From contig NZ_WEHU01000018.1 in the NCBI RefSeq assembly GCF_009183415.1, positions 1 to 64,000 of the forward strand: a DNA stretch of 64,000 nt, written 5' to 3'. Positions within the stretch are counted from its first letter, which is position 1; each line of letters begins with the position of its first letter. The position numbers and the translations under genes were made by a program. The notes beneath the pieces were generated by a model, which saw only the letters and a list, made by a program, of their open reading frames with translations, was not told the origin of the DNA and did not search any database. This DNA comes from Bacillus sp. B1-b2. GTDB taxonomy: Bacteria > Bacillota > Bacilli > Bacillales > Cytobacillaceae. This document shows, piece after piece, positions 43,579 through 54,500 of this stretch.

Positions 43579-43612
43579 AAAAAAGACAGAGTGCTTTTCA
43601 CTCTGTCTCTTA
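43579..43612 (-). terminator. Terminator of the aldo/keto reductase gene
   Basis: AGACAGAGTG pairs with CACTCTGTCT around CTTTT; the minus-strand transcript ends in a run of seven T. Confidence 0.88.
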
Positions 43613-43740
43613 CTTTAATTAAACTATTATATGATTTAAAAACTTTACACATACGCCACCTAAGCTAAATGAAGCTATCATCAACATCACTAGATAACTT
43701 TTCCTTCATGTAAAGCATATTACCCTTCACTTATTATTAA

Positions 43741-44568
43741 TTAGAATAGGAATTTGTCAGGATCACTTCCTAATCTTTCATTCATATTCAACCGATCAAT
43801 TTGATCCATTTCAACTAGGCTTAATTGAAAATCATACAGATTTGTATTTTCTTTTAATCTTTCAGGTTTTACTGTTTTTGGTATCACAATATGACCATTT
43901 TGCAAATGCCATCTTAAAATAATTTGGACAGGTGTTTTTCCATGTTTTTTGGCAAGAAATTTTAATGTAGGTTCATTGATTAATCTTCCTTTTGCTATAG
44001 GAGACCAAGCCTGTATTTTTATATTCTGTTTTTTGCAGTAGTCTTTTAATTTTTCTTGTGTTAACCGAGGATGAAGTTCTACTTGATTTACAACTGGCTT
44101 TTCGTTCGCATAAGCAAGTAAGTTTTGTAAATGATGCTCTTGAAAATTACTAACACCGATTGCTCTTACTAACTTTTCTTGATATAACCTTTCAAATGCC
44201 TTCCAAGTTTCTACATATTTATCCTTACCTGGCCAATGAATTAAATAAAGATCAATATAGTCAAGATCTAACTTTTTTAGGCTAGCTTCAAAGGCACGTA
44301 AGGTGGAGTCATATCCTTGATTATCATTCCATAATTTCGTTGTTATGAACAACTCTTCCCTTGAGATAACGCTTTCTTTAATAGCTGTTCCTACACCTTC
44401 TTCATTTCGATAACTAGATGCAGTATCAATGGATCGATAACCTATTTGAATAGCCTTTTTAATAGTTTGAACCACTTCATTTTCATCCACTTGAAAGACT
44501 CCGAGTCCTAATTGCGGTATTTCCACTCCGTTATGAAATAAAATAGTATCCTTCATTGAATGAGCCAT
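43741..44568 (-). CDS. Aldo/keto reductase
   Basis: Start ATG 44568 has GGAGG at eight bases. The 275-residue protein is a TIM-barrel NADPH-dependent reductase: GYRSIDTASSYRNEEGVG (with catalytic Asp and Tyr), ELFITTKLW (Lys), and LDYIDLYLIHWPGKD (His), so the Asp-Tyr-Lys-His tetrad is complete; IPKTVKPERLKEN binds the cofactor. It is in the YtbE/YvgN class of Bacillus, reducing aldehydes such as methylglyoxal; exact substrate unknown. It lies downstream of an SDR gene on the same strand. Confidence 0.92.
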   Translation of the reverse strand: MAHSMKDTILFHNGVEIPQLGLGVFQVDENEVVQTIKKAIQIGYRSIDTASSYRNEEGVGTAIKESVISREELFITTKLWNDNQGYDSTLRAFEASLKKLDLDYIDLYLIHWPGKDKYVETWKAFERLYQEKLVRAIGVSNFQEHHLQNLLAYANEKPVVNQVELHPRLTQEKLKDYCKKQNIKIQAWSPIAKGRLINEPTLKFLAKKHGKTPVQIILRWHLQNGHIVIPKTVKPERLKENTNLYDFQLSLVEMDQIDRLNMNERLGSDPDKFLF

Positions 44569-44646
44569 TCTTAACACCTCCAGAATTCAATACGCCATTT
44601 TTATTATCCTCGATTGAACAATCAGTGTGCTCTGCTAATTCACAAT

Positions 44647-45492
44647 TTATGATTTATTAATCATAAATAGAACTAATTTTTCCCAAAATTTCCATGGAAG
44701 CCATTGTCTTGCTAACATCATTTGCTTGACTCCTCTTCCTACAGAATAACGTAACCTTGGGGAATTCTCATTAGCAATTTTATAGACTTTTTTAGCTACT
44801 ATGGACGGACCTTCGTAATGTTTACTACTATTTTCTAAATAAGACTCTATTTGTTTGAGGTAATTCCAATATGGTGAGGTTTTTTTTTGTGACTCAGTTG
44901 CCATCTTCTTTCCACTTGTCCAAATATTGGTACGAAAGGAGCCAGGCTCTACTAAAGCAACATAGATAGAAAAAGGTAATAATTCCAATCGTAAGGCTTC
45001 ACTCCACCCCTCTAAAGCAAATTTTGAAGAAACATAAGGGCTTATTCCAGGAAACCCCAATAATCCACTTATACTACTAATATTAATAATTCTTCCTTGC
45101 TCTTGTTTACGCATGATAGGAAGGATACTTTGCGTTACTCTTATCGTTCCATATAGATTGGTATTCATTTGTTCTTGATATTCAAGGATAGATACTTCCT
45201 CTGCAAATCCTGCGCCTGCGTAACCTGCATTATTGATTAGCACATCCACTCTATTAAGCTCTTCTATGTAGGTTTGAAATTCCTTTACGGAACAGTCTAT
45301 AGTAACATCTAAAGGTAATATTTTTATATTTTCTTCGATGCCTCTTTCCCTAGCTATATCCATCAATACCATTCTCTTCGTTATATCTCTCATTGTTGCA
45401 ACAACAAAAAAACTTGAGGTAGCAAACTCTATTGCCATTTCTAACCCAAATCCACTATTTGCACCTGTAATAACCACCACTTTTTTATCCAA
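44647..45492 (-). CDS. Short-chain dehydrogenase/reductase
   Basis: The 281-residue classical SDR has cofactor motif VITGANSGFGLE at residue ~8, NNAG at ~89, Ser in ISSISGLLG and the catalytic YVSSK, all intact. The substrate-binding C-terminus (PGSFRTNIW) resembles retinol-dehydrogenase-like and YusZ-type SDRs. It probably uses NADP(H). It is 78 bases upstream of the aldo/keto reductase, in the same direction, so they may share a transcript. Confidence 0.9.
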   Translation of the reverse strand: MDKKVVVITGANSGFGLEMAIEFATSSFFVVATMRDITKRMVLMDIARERGIEENIKILPLDVTIDCSVKEFQTYIEELNRVDVLINNAGYAGAGFAEEVSILEYQEQMNTNLYGTIRVTQSILPIMRKQEQGRIINISSISGLLGFPGISPYVSSKFALEGWSEALRLELLPFSIYVALVEPGSFRTNIWTSGKKMATESQKKTSPYWNYLKQIESYLENSSKHYEGPSIVAKKVYKIANENSPRLRYSVGRGVKQMMLARQWLPWKFWEKLVLFMINKS

Positions 45493-45904
45493 TTAAACAC
45501 CTTCTATTATTATGTTTTATGTAAGCTGACTTTCTACACATTATGTATTACTTAATACTTTGCTTCCCTTTTTATTAATTTATCATGATTAACTGTTATT
45601 GTCTGTTTTATGTAAGCTATTCGCAAAAAGTCTATTCAAATAATAATAACATCCCAAAATTAAATCTTTGGAAATGAATAATGCGTAACTTATCTAGACA
45701 GAGGTAATACTTAAAATGAAAGAAGGAAATAGCTCAATTGTAAACTAATTATAAATTTTGTAAAAAAGTAAACAGTATTAAGTAAACCTAATATTAATTT
45801 TTTGTAAATTTTAATACAAAATACTAGGATATTCGACATATTTCCTTTACAATATGTAAGTCTTGGTCAAATTTTTTGTTATATATTAATGGAGGTAACC
45901 ACAA
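45493..45904. other. AT-rich intergenic region before the phosphate-transport operon
   Basis: I see no gene here. The region upstream of the YkaA-like gene is very AT-rich with several TTTTGTAAA/TTTACA-type blocks (about 45750-45860), which might include a promoter, and ends in GGAGG before ATG 45905. No clear -35/-10 pair could be chosen, and PhoP boxes are not convincing. Confidence 0.4.
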
Positions 45905-46522
45905 ATGGTTTTTAAGAAACAAGATAAATTTGCAGTATTACTAAAAAATATTGCTTCTAATCTTAAAGAAGGAGCAGATTACTTCGCTGATTATAAAATT
46001 AAAAATGTAAGTGATCTTAAAATCTTTTCTGAAACAATGAAAGAGATTGAAACAAAAGGTGATACCTATGTTCATGAGGTTATTACTGAATTAAATAAAG
46101 CTTTTATCACTCCTATTGAAAGAGAAGACATTCTTGCACTATCCATGAGCATGGATGACGTATTAGATGGATTAGAACATAGTGCTGCTTTACTTGAAAT
46201 GTACAATATTATAAGTGCAGATGAATATATGCTTCGCTTTGTAGAAGAAATTAAAAGCTGTGCTATTGAAATTGATAAAGCGGTTGATTTATTAACAACG
46301 AAAAAATTACCTAAGATTAGAGAATACGCTATTAGAATTAAAGATCATGAATCTAAATGTGATGGTATCCTACGTCAATCTATTAAAAATTTATTCGCTG
46401 TAGAGAAAGATCCTATTCGCATTATTCAATATAAAGAAGTATATGAAAACCTTGAGGATATCGCTGATTATTGTCAAAGTGTAGCAAATACTCTTGAAAG
46501 TATTATTATGAAGAACGCGTAA
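45905..46522 (+). CDS. DUF47 protein, Pit accessory (YkaA-like)
   Basis: The 205-residue protein has the PhoU-like helical DUF47 domain: KDKFAVLLKNIASNLKEGAD-like N-terminus (here starting KKQDKFAVLL), TPIEREDILALSMSMDDVLD and KDHESKCDGILRQ. DUF47 proteins are encoded with Pit transporters and modulate them. GGAGG precedes ATG, and the pit gene follows after 14 bases. B. subtilis ykaA-pit has the same order. Confidence 0.9.
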   Translation: MVFKKQDKFAVLLKNIASNLKEGADYFADYKIKNVSDLKIFSETMKEIETKGDTYVHEVITELNKAFITPIEREDILALSMSMDDVLDGLEHSAALLEMYNIISADEYMLRFVEEIKSCAIEIDKAVDLLTTKKLPKIREYAIRIKDHESKCDGILRQSIKNLFAVEKDPIRIIQYKEVYENLEDIADYCQSVANTLESIIMKNA

Positions 46523-46536
46523 GGAGCCTTAATTGC

Positions 46537-47535
46537 ATGAATACATTATTAATACTCACTATACTAATCGTGGTATTTGCTTTAGCATTTGATTTCATTA
46601 ATGGGTTTCACGATACAGCCAATTCTATCGCAACTGCTGTATCTACTAAAGCCCTTAAACCGAAACATGCTATCATTTTAGCCGCTTGCATGAATTTCGT
46701 TGGCGCCATGACCTTTACTGGTGTTGCCAAAACTATTACAAAAGGAATTGTAAATCCTTTTGAATTAACAAATGGCTCCCTTGTAATTCTTGCCGCTTTG
46801 ATTGCTGCAATTATTTGGAACTTAGTCACTTGGTATTACGGAATCCCAAGTAGTTCTTCTCATGCTATTATTGGAGCAATCGCTGGAGCTGCTATTGCAT
46901 CTTCTGGTTTCACTTCGCTAAATTATACTGGCTTTATCAAAATTATTGAAGCCCTTTTACTATCACCAATTATTGCATTTGTAGTTGGTTATATAGTTTA
47001 TACTCTCTTTAAGCTATTTTTTAAAGATTTAAACTTAACAAAAACAAATAGACGTTTTCGTTATTTCCAGATTTTCACTGCTGCGCTCCAATCTTATACA
47101 CATGGTACAAATGATGCTCAAAAAGCAATGGGGATTATAACCATGGCTTTACTAGCTAATGGTTATGTAACTTCAGAAGATGTACCTTTCTGGGTACAAT
47201 TTGCTTGTGCTCTTGCAATGGGATTAGGAACATCTGTGGGTGGATGGAAAATCATTAAAACGGTTGGTGGCAACATTATGAAGATTCGTCCAGTAAATGG
47301 CGTTGCAGCTGATATCACAGGAGCTGCCATCATTTTCGGATCGACTCTTATTCATTTGCCAGTTAGTACAACTCATGTTATTTCTTCTTCTATCCTTGGA
47401 GTTGGTGCTTCACACCGCTTAAAAGGCGTAAAATGGGGAACGGCTCAAAGAATGCTTATTACATGGGTAATTACATTACCTATTTCAGCATCTATTGCTG
47501 CCATTTGTTATTTTATTTTAAATATGTTCTTATAA
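46537..47535 (+). CDS. pit: Low-affinity inorganic phosphate transporter Pit
   Basis: The 332-residue membrane protein has the paired PiT signatures: FDFINGFHDTANSIATAVST near residue 15 and THGTNDAQKAMGIITMAL near residue 187, and the C-terminal PVSTTHVISSSILGVG. It transports metal-phosphate complexes with protons. AAGGAG lies before ATG. It is co-transcribed with the DUF47 gene and ends with a strong terminator. Confidence 0.95.
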   Translation: MNTLLILTILIVVFALAFDFINGFHDTANSIATAVSTKALKPKHAIILAACMNFVGAMTFTGVAKTITKGIVNPFELTNGSLVILAALIAAIIWNLVTWYYGIPSSSSHAIIGAIAGAAIASSGFTSLNYTGFIKIIEALLLSPIIAFVVGYIVYTLFKLFFKDLNLTKTNRRFRYFQIFTAALQSYTHGTNDAQKAMGIITMALLANGYVTSEDVPFWVQFACALAMGLGTSVGGWKIIKTVGGNIMKIRPVNGVAADITGAAIIFGSTLIHLPVSTTHVISSSILGVGASHRLKGVKWGTAQRMLITWVITLPISASIAAICYFILNMFL

Positions 47536-47541
47536 TTAGAG

Positions 47542-47570
47542 AAAGCCACCGTTTATGGTGGCTTTTTTTG
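47542..47570 (+). terminator. Terminator of the YkaA-Pit operon
   Basis: AAAGCCACC pairs with GGTGGCTTT around GTTTAT and is followed by TTTT. Confidence 0.92.
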
Positions 47571-47747
47571 CGATGTAAGAACATTTCATGCACTTTCATT
47601 AAGATGAAAGAATCATTTATAATATTTTACTGGTTAGTACATATTTTCAGCGTTTAACTAAACTCACACCCAATTTAAATCTTCTATTTCTTTATTTTTC
47701 ATCATATGCATGTAATAGTTGGACAAGAATGGATAGGATGATGTGAT

Positions 47748-48323
47748 TTGTTAGATAAAATGGCTGCTATTTTTATAGGAAGTCTCTTAATTGGAATAGG
47801 AGTAAATGGATTTTTAGTTCCTCACCAACTTTTAGACGGAGGATTAATTGGAATTGGTCTAATTCTACATTATCATTACGATATTCCAACAGGCTTTATG
47901 ATGATTCTTATGAGTATTCCTTTATATATTCTCGTTTGGTTTTATAACAAAGAATATTTTTTCTATGGAATAGTTGGTTTTTTAGTATCTTCTTTTTCTA
48001 TTGATATGTTCTCCTTTCTACGAGAAACCTTCCATGTCCAAATGATTATTAGTTCAATTGTAGGTGGAGCTATTATTGGAATCGGAATTGGTTTGATGTT
48101 AAGGTTTGAAACAAGCACCGGCGGAACAGATTTAATCGCCCAGATCCTATCTAATATTCTCTCTATTCATGCAGGAATCATTATTCTTCTCATTGATGGA
48201 GTAGTATTAATAAGCGGCTATAACATCGTTGGATTACATACATTATTAGCTTCCTTTATCACGATCCTTTTTGTAGCTCTATTTACTACCCTCTTAGGAA
48301 AAAAACCAATACCAAAAAGCTGA
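47748..48323 (+). CDS. YitT/DUF161 family membrane protein, short form
   Basis: The 191-residue protein has five or six membrane segments and both YitT-type signatures: NGFLVPHQLLDGGLIGIGLI and RFETSTGGTDLIAQI. It ends after the membrane part and lacks the DUF2179 domain found in the relative at 31918. Such short forms occur in Bacillus (compare YczE/YitT group). The TTG start follows AGGATGATG; an ATG four codons on is an alternative. The substrate is unknown. Confidence 0.82.
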   Translation: MLDKMAAIFIGSLLIGIGVNGFLVPHQLLDGGLIGIGLILHYHYDIPTGFMMILMSIPLYILVWFYNKEYFFYGIVGFLVSSFSIDMFSFLRETFHVQMIISSIVGGAIIGIGIGLMLRFETSTGGTDLIAQILSNILSIHAGIIILLIDGVVLISGYNIVGLHTLLASFITILFVALFTTLLGKKPIPKS

Positions 48324-48354
48324 CCTAAGAATCTTATCTTAAGCCAGCTCTCTA

Positions 48355-51222
48355 TTAATTATCTTTCGGTATTAAAACCTGCCCAACCTTACCCATTTTT
48401 AATAAGGTTTGTATAATAGATTTAGAAAGTTCACTAGGTGGATATGGTTTTACTAAGTAATCCATTGCTCCAAGTGATATACCTTTTTCCTTCTCATCAA
48501 GAGCCGTCGATACTATTACAGGTATATACTTTAACTGCTCTGACTCCTTCAGCTTTTTCATGATCTCCCATCCATCTAGTTGGTCATCCTGTAGCATGAT
48601 ATCTAATACAACAGCATCTGGTGGGTTCTCTGCTAAATATTTTATTGCCTCTTGTCCATTTTGAAAATAGGTAACTTGAAATCCATTATCTTGCAATTCA
48701 TGAACAATTAATTCACCAAGACTTACATCATCTTCTACAACCAATACCTTATAATGTTGTCTTTGTTCCATTTGCTGATCATTTTCCATTATATTGGCAC
48801 TAACTACCTTTGCAGCTGGGAAAACAAGGATGAAAGTACTTCCCTTTCCATACTCAGATTCCACTATTACTTTTCCATCATGTGCATTCATGATTTCCTG
48901 TACTATAGCTAACCCTAAACCTGTACCACCTATTTTTCTTCTATCAGAGTTATCAACTCGATAAAACTTGGTAAATAGCTTATCCATAGCAGATTCAGGA
49001 ATTCCTAACCCTTCATCAGATATAGCTAGTTTAATTTGTTGAGAATCCTCATAAAGTTTAATCTCTATCTTGCCACCATCTGGTGAATATTTAATAGCAT
49101 TACTTAAGATATTCGTGATAACCTGTTCTACTTTTGCCTTATCTCCTAATATAACACTTTCAGCTAATTTATTAATAACGGAAATAGTATGCGTAGAAGT
49201 TGCATTAATTTGTAAATGATCTTTAACTCGTTCTACAATAGGCAGTAGTTCAATGTATTTTTTCTCATATGCTTGCTTACCTGCCTCCATACGTTGAACA
49301 TCTAAGAAATCATTTATTAGAGAAGTCAGTCGTTTTGCTTCTCCATAAATAGTATTCAAATATTTCTTCTGCTTTTCTACCTTTAAGTCACGATTAATCA
49401 TTAGTTCTGTGAAGCCTAAAATACTTGCAAGTGGTGTTCGTAATTCATGACTTACCGTACTAACAAATTCTGATTTCATTCTATCTACTTCATACTCTTT
49501 TGTAATATCTCTATAGACAAATACCGATCCGAATTTATCTGTTCCTCTGTGAAGCTCTTCCATGTAGATATTAATGACTTTACCATCCTTTGTGAAAGCA
49601 ACACAAGATTGCTGTTGCTTCTCTTTTATAGAAGCCTCCATAAAGTCAAGCAACTCTTCAGTTTCTACAAATTGCATCTGTAAATACTTCATCCATTCAT
49701 CCCATGAGCAGCCTACATAAAACACTGTTTCTTTTGGGTCTCCCACTAAGCTAGAGAATTTCTTATTCACTAATATAATTTCACCAGAATCACTTACTAA
49801 TTGGATACCTTCTTGAACTGTATTTAGAATATCTCGATTTAATACACGATCTTTTTCTGTTTGCTCAAATAGATATATCTTCTCTAAGGATATCCCAATT
49901 TGTTTTGCTAACGAAATAAATTCTTCCTTGTCAAAAGTCGTAAATGCATCACTAAAACGACTTAACATAATAACAGCGATAATGTCATCTTTTGCATTTA
50001 AAACAGGTATATAAAGATCATGCACATACCCTTTTTCTAAATGATATCCTTTTTCCTGTACAGAAAGCTCTCTTGTTAAGATAAATGGCGCCTTGTCTTT
50101 TTTCAAACGATCAAACATACCAGTGAAAAGATAATCCTTGAATTGCTCCGCTCCTTCTGGTGCAATTCCATATGAAGCATATGCACTATCCTCCAACATA
50201 ACTATGATCCCTCTATCTGCTCGTAATACCGCTGAAAGATTTCGAATAATGCTTTCTAGTACATCTGTTTTGAAAAGGCTACTAGATATCCCATTTATTA
50301 AGCTATTTCTACGTTTTAGAGATTCTTCATTTAATTGAACCGTCTCTAGCACTCTTTCTAATTCTAGTTGCTGTGCTTGTAATTCATCTTGCTGTGCAAG
50401 TAGTTCTTCGTTATGAGCCGTTAAATCTTGTTCTTTCTCTTGAATACTTTGAATCATGTGTTTAAATGCCACGGATAATGTAGATAATTCATCTTCACGA
50501 CTCTTATCCACATGAATTACAGCATGATTACCCTTTGCTATTTCATAAGCAGCTAATGCAAAATCCGACAATGGCTTTCCAATTCTATTCACCATTGTGC
50601 GACCAATAAAGAAAACAATGAAAATAACGAGTACAATATATACTAAAAAGCCGACCTGAAGTATGGCAATTTGCTTCTTCAAATGATCTACTTCTTTATT
50701 TAATAAATCATTTGTTGATAAAATATAATTATTTAAATCGGTTTTAATTCCGTTACTTCGTTCTGTTCCACCATCTGCAGCAATATTTGCCACTGCTTCT
50801 GTATCTCCATTTTCAAAATAGCGAAATGCTTCTGGAAGTATTCCATTAAAATAGTAGTCATGAAAACTCTTCAATTCTGAAACGAGAAGATAATCATCTT
50901 CCGTTACTGCTACAACGTTGAATTGATCAATTAATTTTTGTGCTTCTATTCCTTCTTCTATACTAGACTGTTTCATGTCACTATTTTTAAAAGCAAAATA
51001 CCCTCTAGCATCGAACATAGCTTTATCTAGATGGTTATTTAAGTCTCTTACAATCGTTGTTTTTTCGACTAATGTACTTCTCGTTTCTACGTATTGATTA
51101 TTTATCCTTTCTTGTTCAAAAACCAATAGAATGCCACCAATTAAAAATAATAGAATGAAAAAGCAAATCAAGGCAACAAACTGCCTTGATATACTTTTAC
51201 GAAGGTATGATTTAATATTCAT
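48355..51222 (-). CDS. Hybrid sensor histidine kinase (HAMP-GAF-PAS-HisKA-HATPase-REC)
   Basis: The 955-residue protein has membrane segments at 14-34 and 189-208 enclosing a helical external sensor (CHASE3-like, ~40-185), then HAMP (~209-262), coiled coil (~262-305), GAF (~315-455), PAS (~465-575), HisKA with H592 in VSHELRTPLAS, HATPase_c (N-box NILSNAIKYSPDG, G-box GGTGLGLAI) and a receiver (~824-945) with D874. It starts a phosphorelay that needs an Hpt protein, encoded at the far end of the same operon. The last gene of the seven-gene cluster, it overlaps the REC gene by 11 bases. Confidence 0.9.
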   Translation of the reverse strand: MNIKSYLRKSISRQFVALICFFILLFLIGGILLVFEQERINNQYVETRSTLVEKTTIVRDLNNHLDKAMFDARGYFAFKNSDMKQSSIEEGIEAQKLIDQFNVVAVTEDDYLLVSELKSFHDYYFNGILPEAFRYFENGDTEAVANIAADGGTERSNGIKTDLNNYILSTNDLLNKEVDHLKKQIAILQVGFLVYIVLVIFIVFFIGRTMVNRIGKPLSDFALAAYEIAKGNHAVIHVDKSREDELSTLSVAFKHMIQSIQEKEQDLTAHNEELLAQQDELQAQQLELERVLETVQLNEESLKRRNSLINGISSSLFKTDVLESIIRNLSAVLRADRGIIVMLEDSAYASYGIAPEGAEQFKDYLFTGMFDRLKKDKAPFILTRELSVQEKGYHLEKGYVHDLYIPVLNAKDDIIAVIMLSRFSDAFTTFDKEEFISLAKQIGISLEKIYLFEQTEKDRVLNRDILNTVQEGIQLVSDSGEIILVNKKFSSLVGDPKETVFYVGCSWDEWMKYLQMQFVETEELLDFMEASIKEKQQQSCVAFTKDGKVINIYMEELHRGTDKFGSVFVYRDITKEYEVDRMKSEFVSTVSHELRTPLASILGFTELMINRDLKVEKQKKYLNTIYGEAKRLTSLINDFLDVQRMEAGKQAYEKKYIELLPIVERVKDHLQINATSTHTISVINKLAESVILGDKAKVEQVITNILSNAIKYSPDGGKIEIKLYEDSQQIKLAISDEGLGIPESAMDKLFTKFYRVDNSDRRKIGGTGLGLAIVQEIMNAHDGKVIVESEYGKGSTFILVFPAAKVVSANIMENDQQMEQRQHYKVLVVEDDVSLGELIVHELQDNGFQVTYFQNGQEAIKYLAENPPDAVVLDIMLQDDQLDGWEIMKKLKESEQLKYIPVIVSTALDEKEKGISLGAMDYLVKPYPPSELSKSIIQTLLKMGKVGQVLIPKDN

Positions 51223-51598
51223 CGAGAATTTCCTCTACTTTATTTAATAGAGCAAGGGGACTAAACGGCTTTGCCATAAAATAATCTGCTCCCGCTGCAA
51301 TAACATCCTGCTGCTCATGTGTTTGACTTTTAGCACTTAGCATCAATATTTTCAAATGCTTTTTCTCCTCATTTCCTCTTACCTTCTCAATAACTTCTAA
51401 ACCAGTCATAATCGGCATCATATAATCAAGAATTAATAAATCATATTCATTTTGTTCAATTAGTCCCAAGGCCTCTTCTCCGTCTTGCGCCTCATCAATG
51501 GAATAATCATCTTCAAGCGTATCTACAATTAACATTCTTAATACTTCTTCATCTTCAGCCAACAATAATCGTTTCACTTTTATCTTCTCCCTATTCAC
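51212..51598 (-). CDS. Single-domain response regulator (REC only)
   Basis: The 128-residue protein is a stand-alone receiver: acidic pocket E15-D16-E17, D58 in LLILDYMMPIMTG, Ser in MLSAKS and Lys in MAKPFSP. It has no output domain, so it acts through protein contacts or as a phosphate shuttle in the relay. It overlaps the hybrid kinase gene by 11 bases and the upstream gene by 8, so translation is coupled. GGGAGAAG-type site precedes ATG. Confidence 0.9.
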   Translation of the reverse strand: MNREKIKVKRLLLAEDEEVLRMLIVDTLEDDYSIDEAQDGEEALGLIEQNEYDLLILDYMMPIMTGLEVIEKVRGNEEKKHLKILMLSAKSQTHEQQDVIAAGADYFMAKPFSPLALLNKVEEILDEY

Positions 51599-54500
51599 CG
51601 ATCTCTTGGAAGTAATCTTGTAGAATATAATAAGAAGATTTCAATCTTTCGTGAAAAGCTGGCTCTTCCCATTTATCCCAAGTATACAATTGAGTAGAAT
51701 CAGCCATGATCATATTTTGGTCCTTTAGCTCTGGTAAGGAAGAGATTACACTCTTATCCTTTTCCATCACAACAGCCATTCTAATACCCTCTGTATATTC
51801 ACTACCTTCTAACCCTTTTTCCCATAGATCTGCCATAATCTCTTTTTGACTTGGGTCCTTTACATTTAATAGAGCCCAAGGAATTCTTATTTCCAATGTT
51901 TTCTTATCGTTACTGATACTTATATCGGTTAAGCTGTTAAAGTCTTTATCATTAGGATTTCCACTTCCAAAAGTTAATTTTCCTGTGACATAGGATTGGA
52001 AAGGTATCTTTGTATCTGGTATTTCCAGTTCTTTATTTAGCGTTAATCGAATCGGATTAAATATACCACTAGCTTTATTTCTCGCATAAGTCTCCTCTTC
52101 GATCATTTTTAGAATAGATCCATAATGATAAGTAAAGCTATCATAATAACTATCCACAAACATCTCAGAACTATCTTTATCGGAAATATCTATTAAGAAA
52201 TCTACTCCGAAATCTGTTTTAACCTCATTATTCGATAATTTAATGGTCGTTTGTCCTTGATTATCTATCGTGTCTAGAAGTAAATATGTATGATCCTTAC
52301 TTAAATCTAGTGCAGCGTTATAATCTAGTCTGATATTAACCTGTTGCTCATCACTAGTTACATGAACAGTTTTCAAAACACTACTTTCTGATGAAGCGGT
52401 ATAGATCGGAGAGACATTTAATCTATCCCAATCCTCTGTATTACCATCCACATAGATGGTTGGCTCATACTTCCCTGGATCAAAACTTAATAATCCAAAG
52501 TGTTGTTCATTTGTCTGGATATTGGACCAATATGGTCTTCGATCAGGATCATCATAATCCATAGTATTCCATGTTCGTTTGAACCATTCATCCTGCCATG
52601 TAAAGACTAAACCACCTGCATAATTTTCATCCAAAATCATTTGGAACATTTCTCTGTCCATATTTCCTTGCTGTGTTTCAGAGAGGAATCCTTGGTTCAT
52701 GACGTTAATATTATCATGTGTTTTCCCCCTTGAGGATGGAACACCAAACTCAGCTATTAATACAGGCATGTTATGAGCTTCTCTTAAATCATGAAGGTAT
52801 GCTGCATAATTACTTTGCTTTCCTTGTTTATTGATATAGCTTGAATAGCTTTCTTCAAAATTAAGAAAATCAGGATAGTAAGGATACACATGATAAGATG
52901 CAAATAATCCTCCATAAAACTTATCTGTTTTCTTAATATGATTTGGATCCACAACTGCCATATCCTCTTTCTCAGCAGGTTCTGCTGGGTGATCAAGGAG
53001 ATCTGTTGTTACCCAATTCGTGAAGCTCATCGTGTGTTGCCATTGATAATTATCCGCTTCATATTTAGCTGTTTCATCCATCATACCAGCAAGCCATATT
53101 TCAAAAGGAGAACCATTTTCTGTTTCAAAATAAGTGCCCTTTAATTGTGATTTTCCTTTATAAAGCTCATCTGTATTTTTCACAACCTTAGGATCCCACT
53201 CAATACCAATCATATATCCTAATACATATTTTGATATATCAAGCGTGTACTCTCCTGATGCGTGACCTACACGTTCTGGTAATGTAGCGTTACCATGAAC
53301 AATATCAATCATATACTTCAATTCTGTTTCAAAATCATTCTGTACTTCCTCTGCATACGCATCTTGCTTATCCACCAGAATTTCTTCATTAATCCAAGCA
53401 CCATGGAAAAGATATAGTGGTTCCTCTGCAAGTTGATTATATTCATATAATGCTTCATAAAAAGCAGGTGGATGCAATGTATAAATACGAATGGTATTGG
53501 CATGCATCGCCCCAATATCTTTAAACCAGCGCATATATTCCTCTTTTGTAATAGCCGTTTCTCCTGGAAATGCTCCTGGTTTAGAGATTCCCATATTCAC
53601 TCCCTTGACGACGAGGTTTGTCCACTTTCCATCCTTCAAGACTTGAACATATTCATCATTTGTTTTACTATTTAGGATAAAATTATTTTCTTTCATTGTT
53701 TCTACTTTATTCTTCTTAAGAGCTGAGTCATTATGCAATCCATCTTTTAAAATACTCTTCATAATAGGTACATACGTATTCCAGTAGAAGGAATTTCGAT
53801 AAGTGATAAACTTCTTCCACACATCAAGTCCAACTGTTTCATAGATACTTGGTACTTCTGCTTCATCTGCATAATCACCTGCAAAATAATAGGAGGAATA
53901 TTGCTCATTTGCATTTTTAATGATGGCAGGAAAGGTAGAAGGCAATCCGTATCCATCTAATACCTTTTTCCCTTTATCACTAACTGGTAAAGTGTAATTT
54001 GCAAGGATGTCCTGCTCGTCATTAGCACTTACAATATCAAACCAATACCCATATTCCGATTTAATGGATTGATTTAAACTTTCTTTTCCTTGAGTAGTAG
54101 TAGCAAACCGGACTTCTTCTCCATCTAACTCCTTGCCACTAAGTACAAACACATGATCATCTTTATTGATAAATACTAAGCCAGATCCAGTAAAACTCCA
54201 TTTTTCCTGAAAAGTCTCCTCATAGTTTTCTTTCACCCAGACTGGGACCTCTTCTCCCTCTAGATCTGGAAAATATCTTCCTATCCAACCACTCCATGAA
54301 ACATTTAAGAGGTTTGTAATTTTCTCCCTTGCTTCATCACTAGTTGGACTTGCAAACGTATTAAACTCTGCAATTAATGTTTTATTCTTTGACTGAAAAA
54401 GTGCATTTTCCACTTTTTCTACATCTTCCACTTGTAAACCACCATATATTTGATTAGATCGCTCTCCTAAAGTATTACTACCATAGAATTCTTCTTCATA

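Noticed and set aside
45740-45860. PhoP boxes upstream of the YkaA-Pit operon
   Set aside because: TTTACA-like blocks occur, but not as direct repeats at 11-base spacing as PhoP binding requires.
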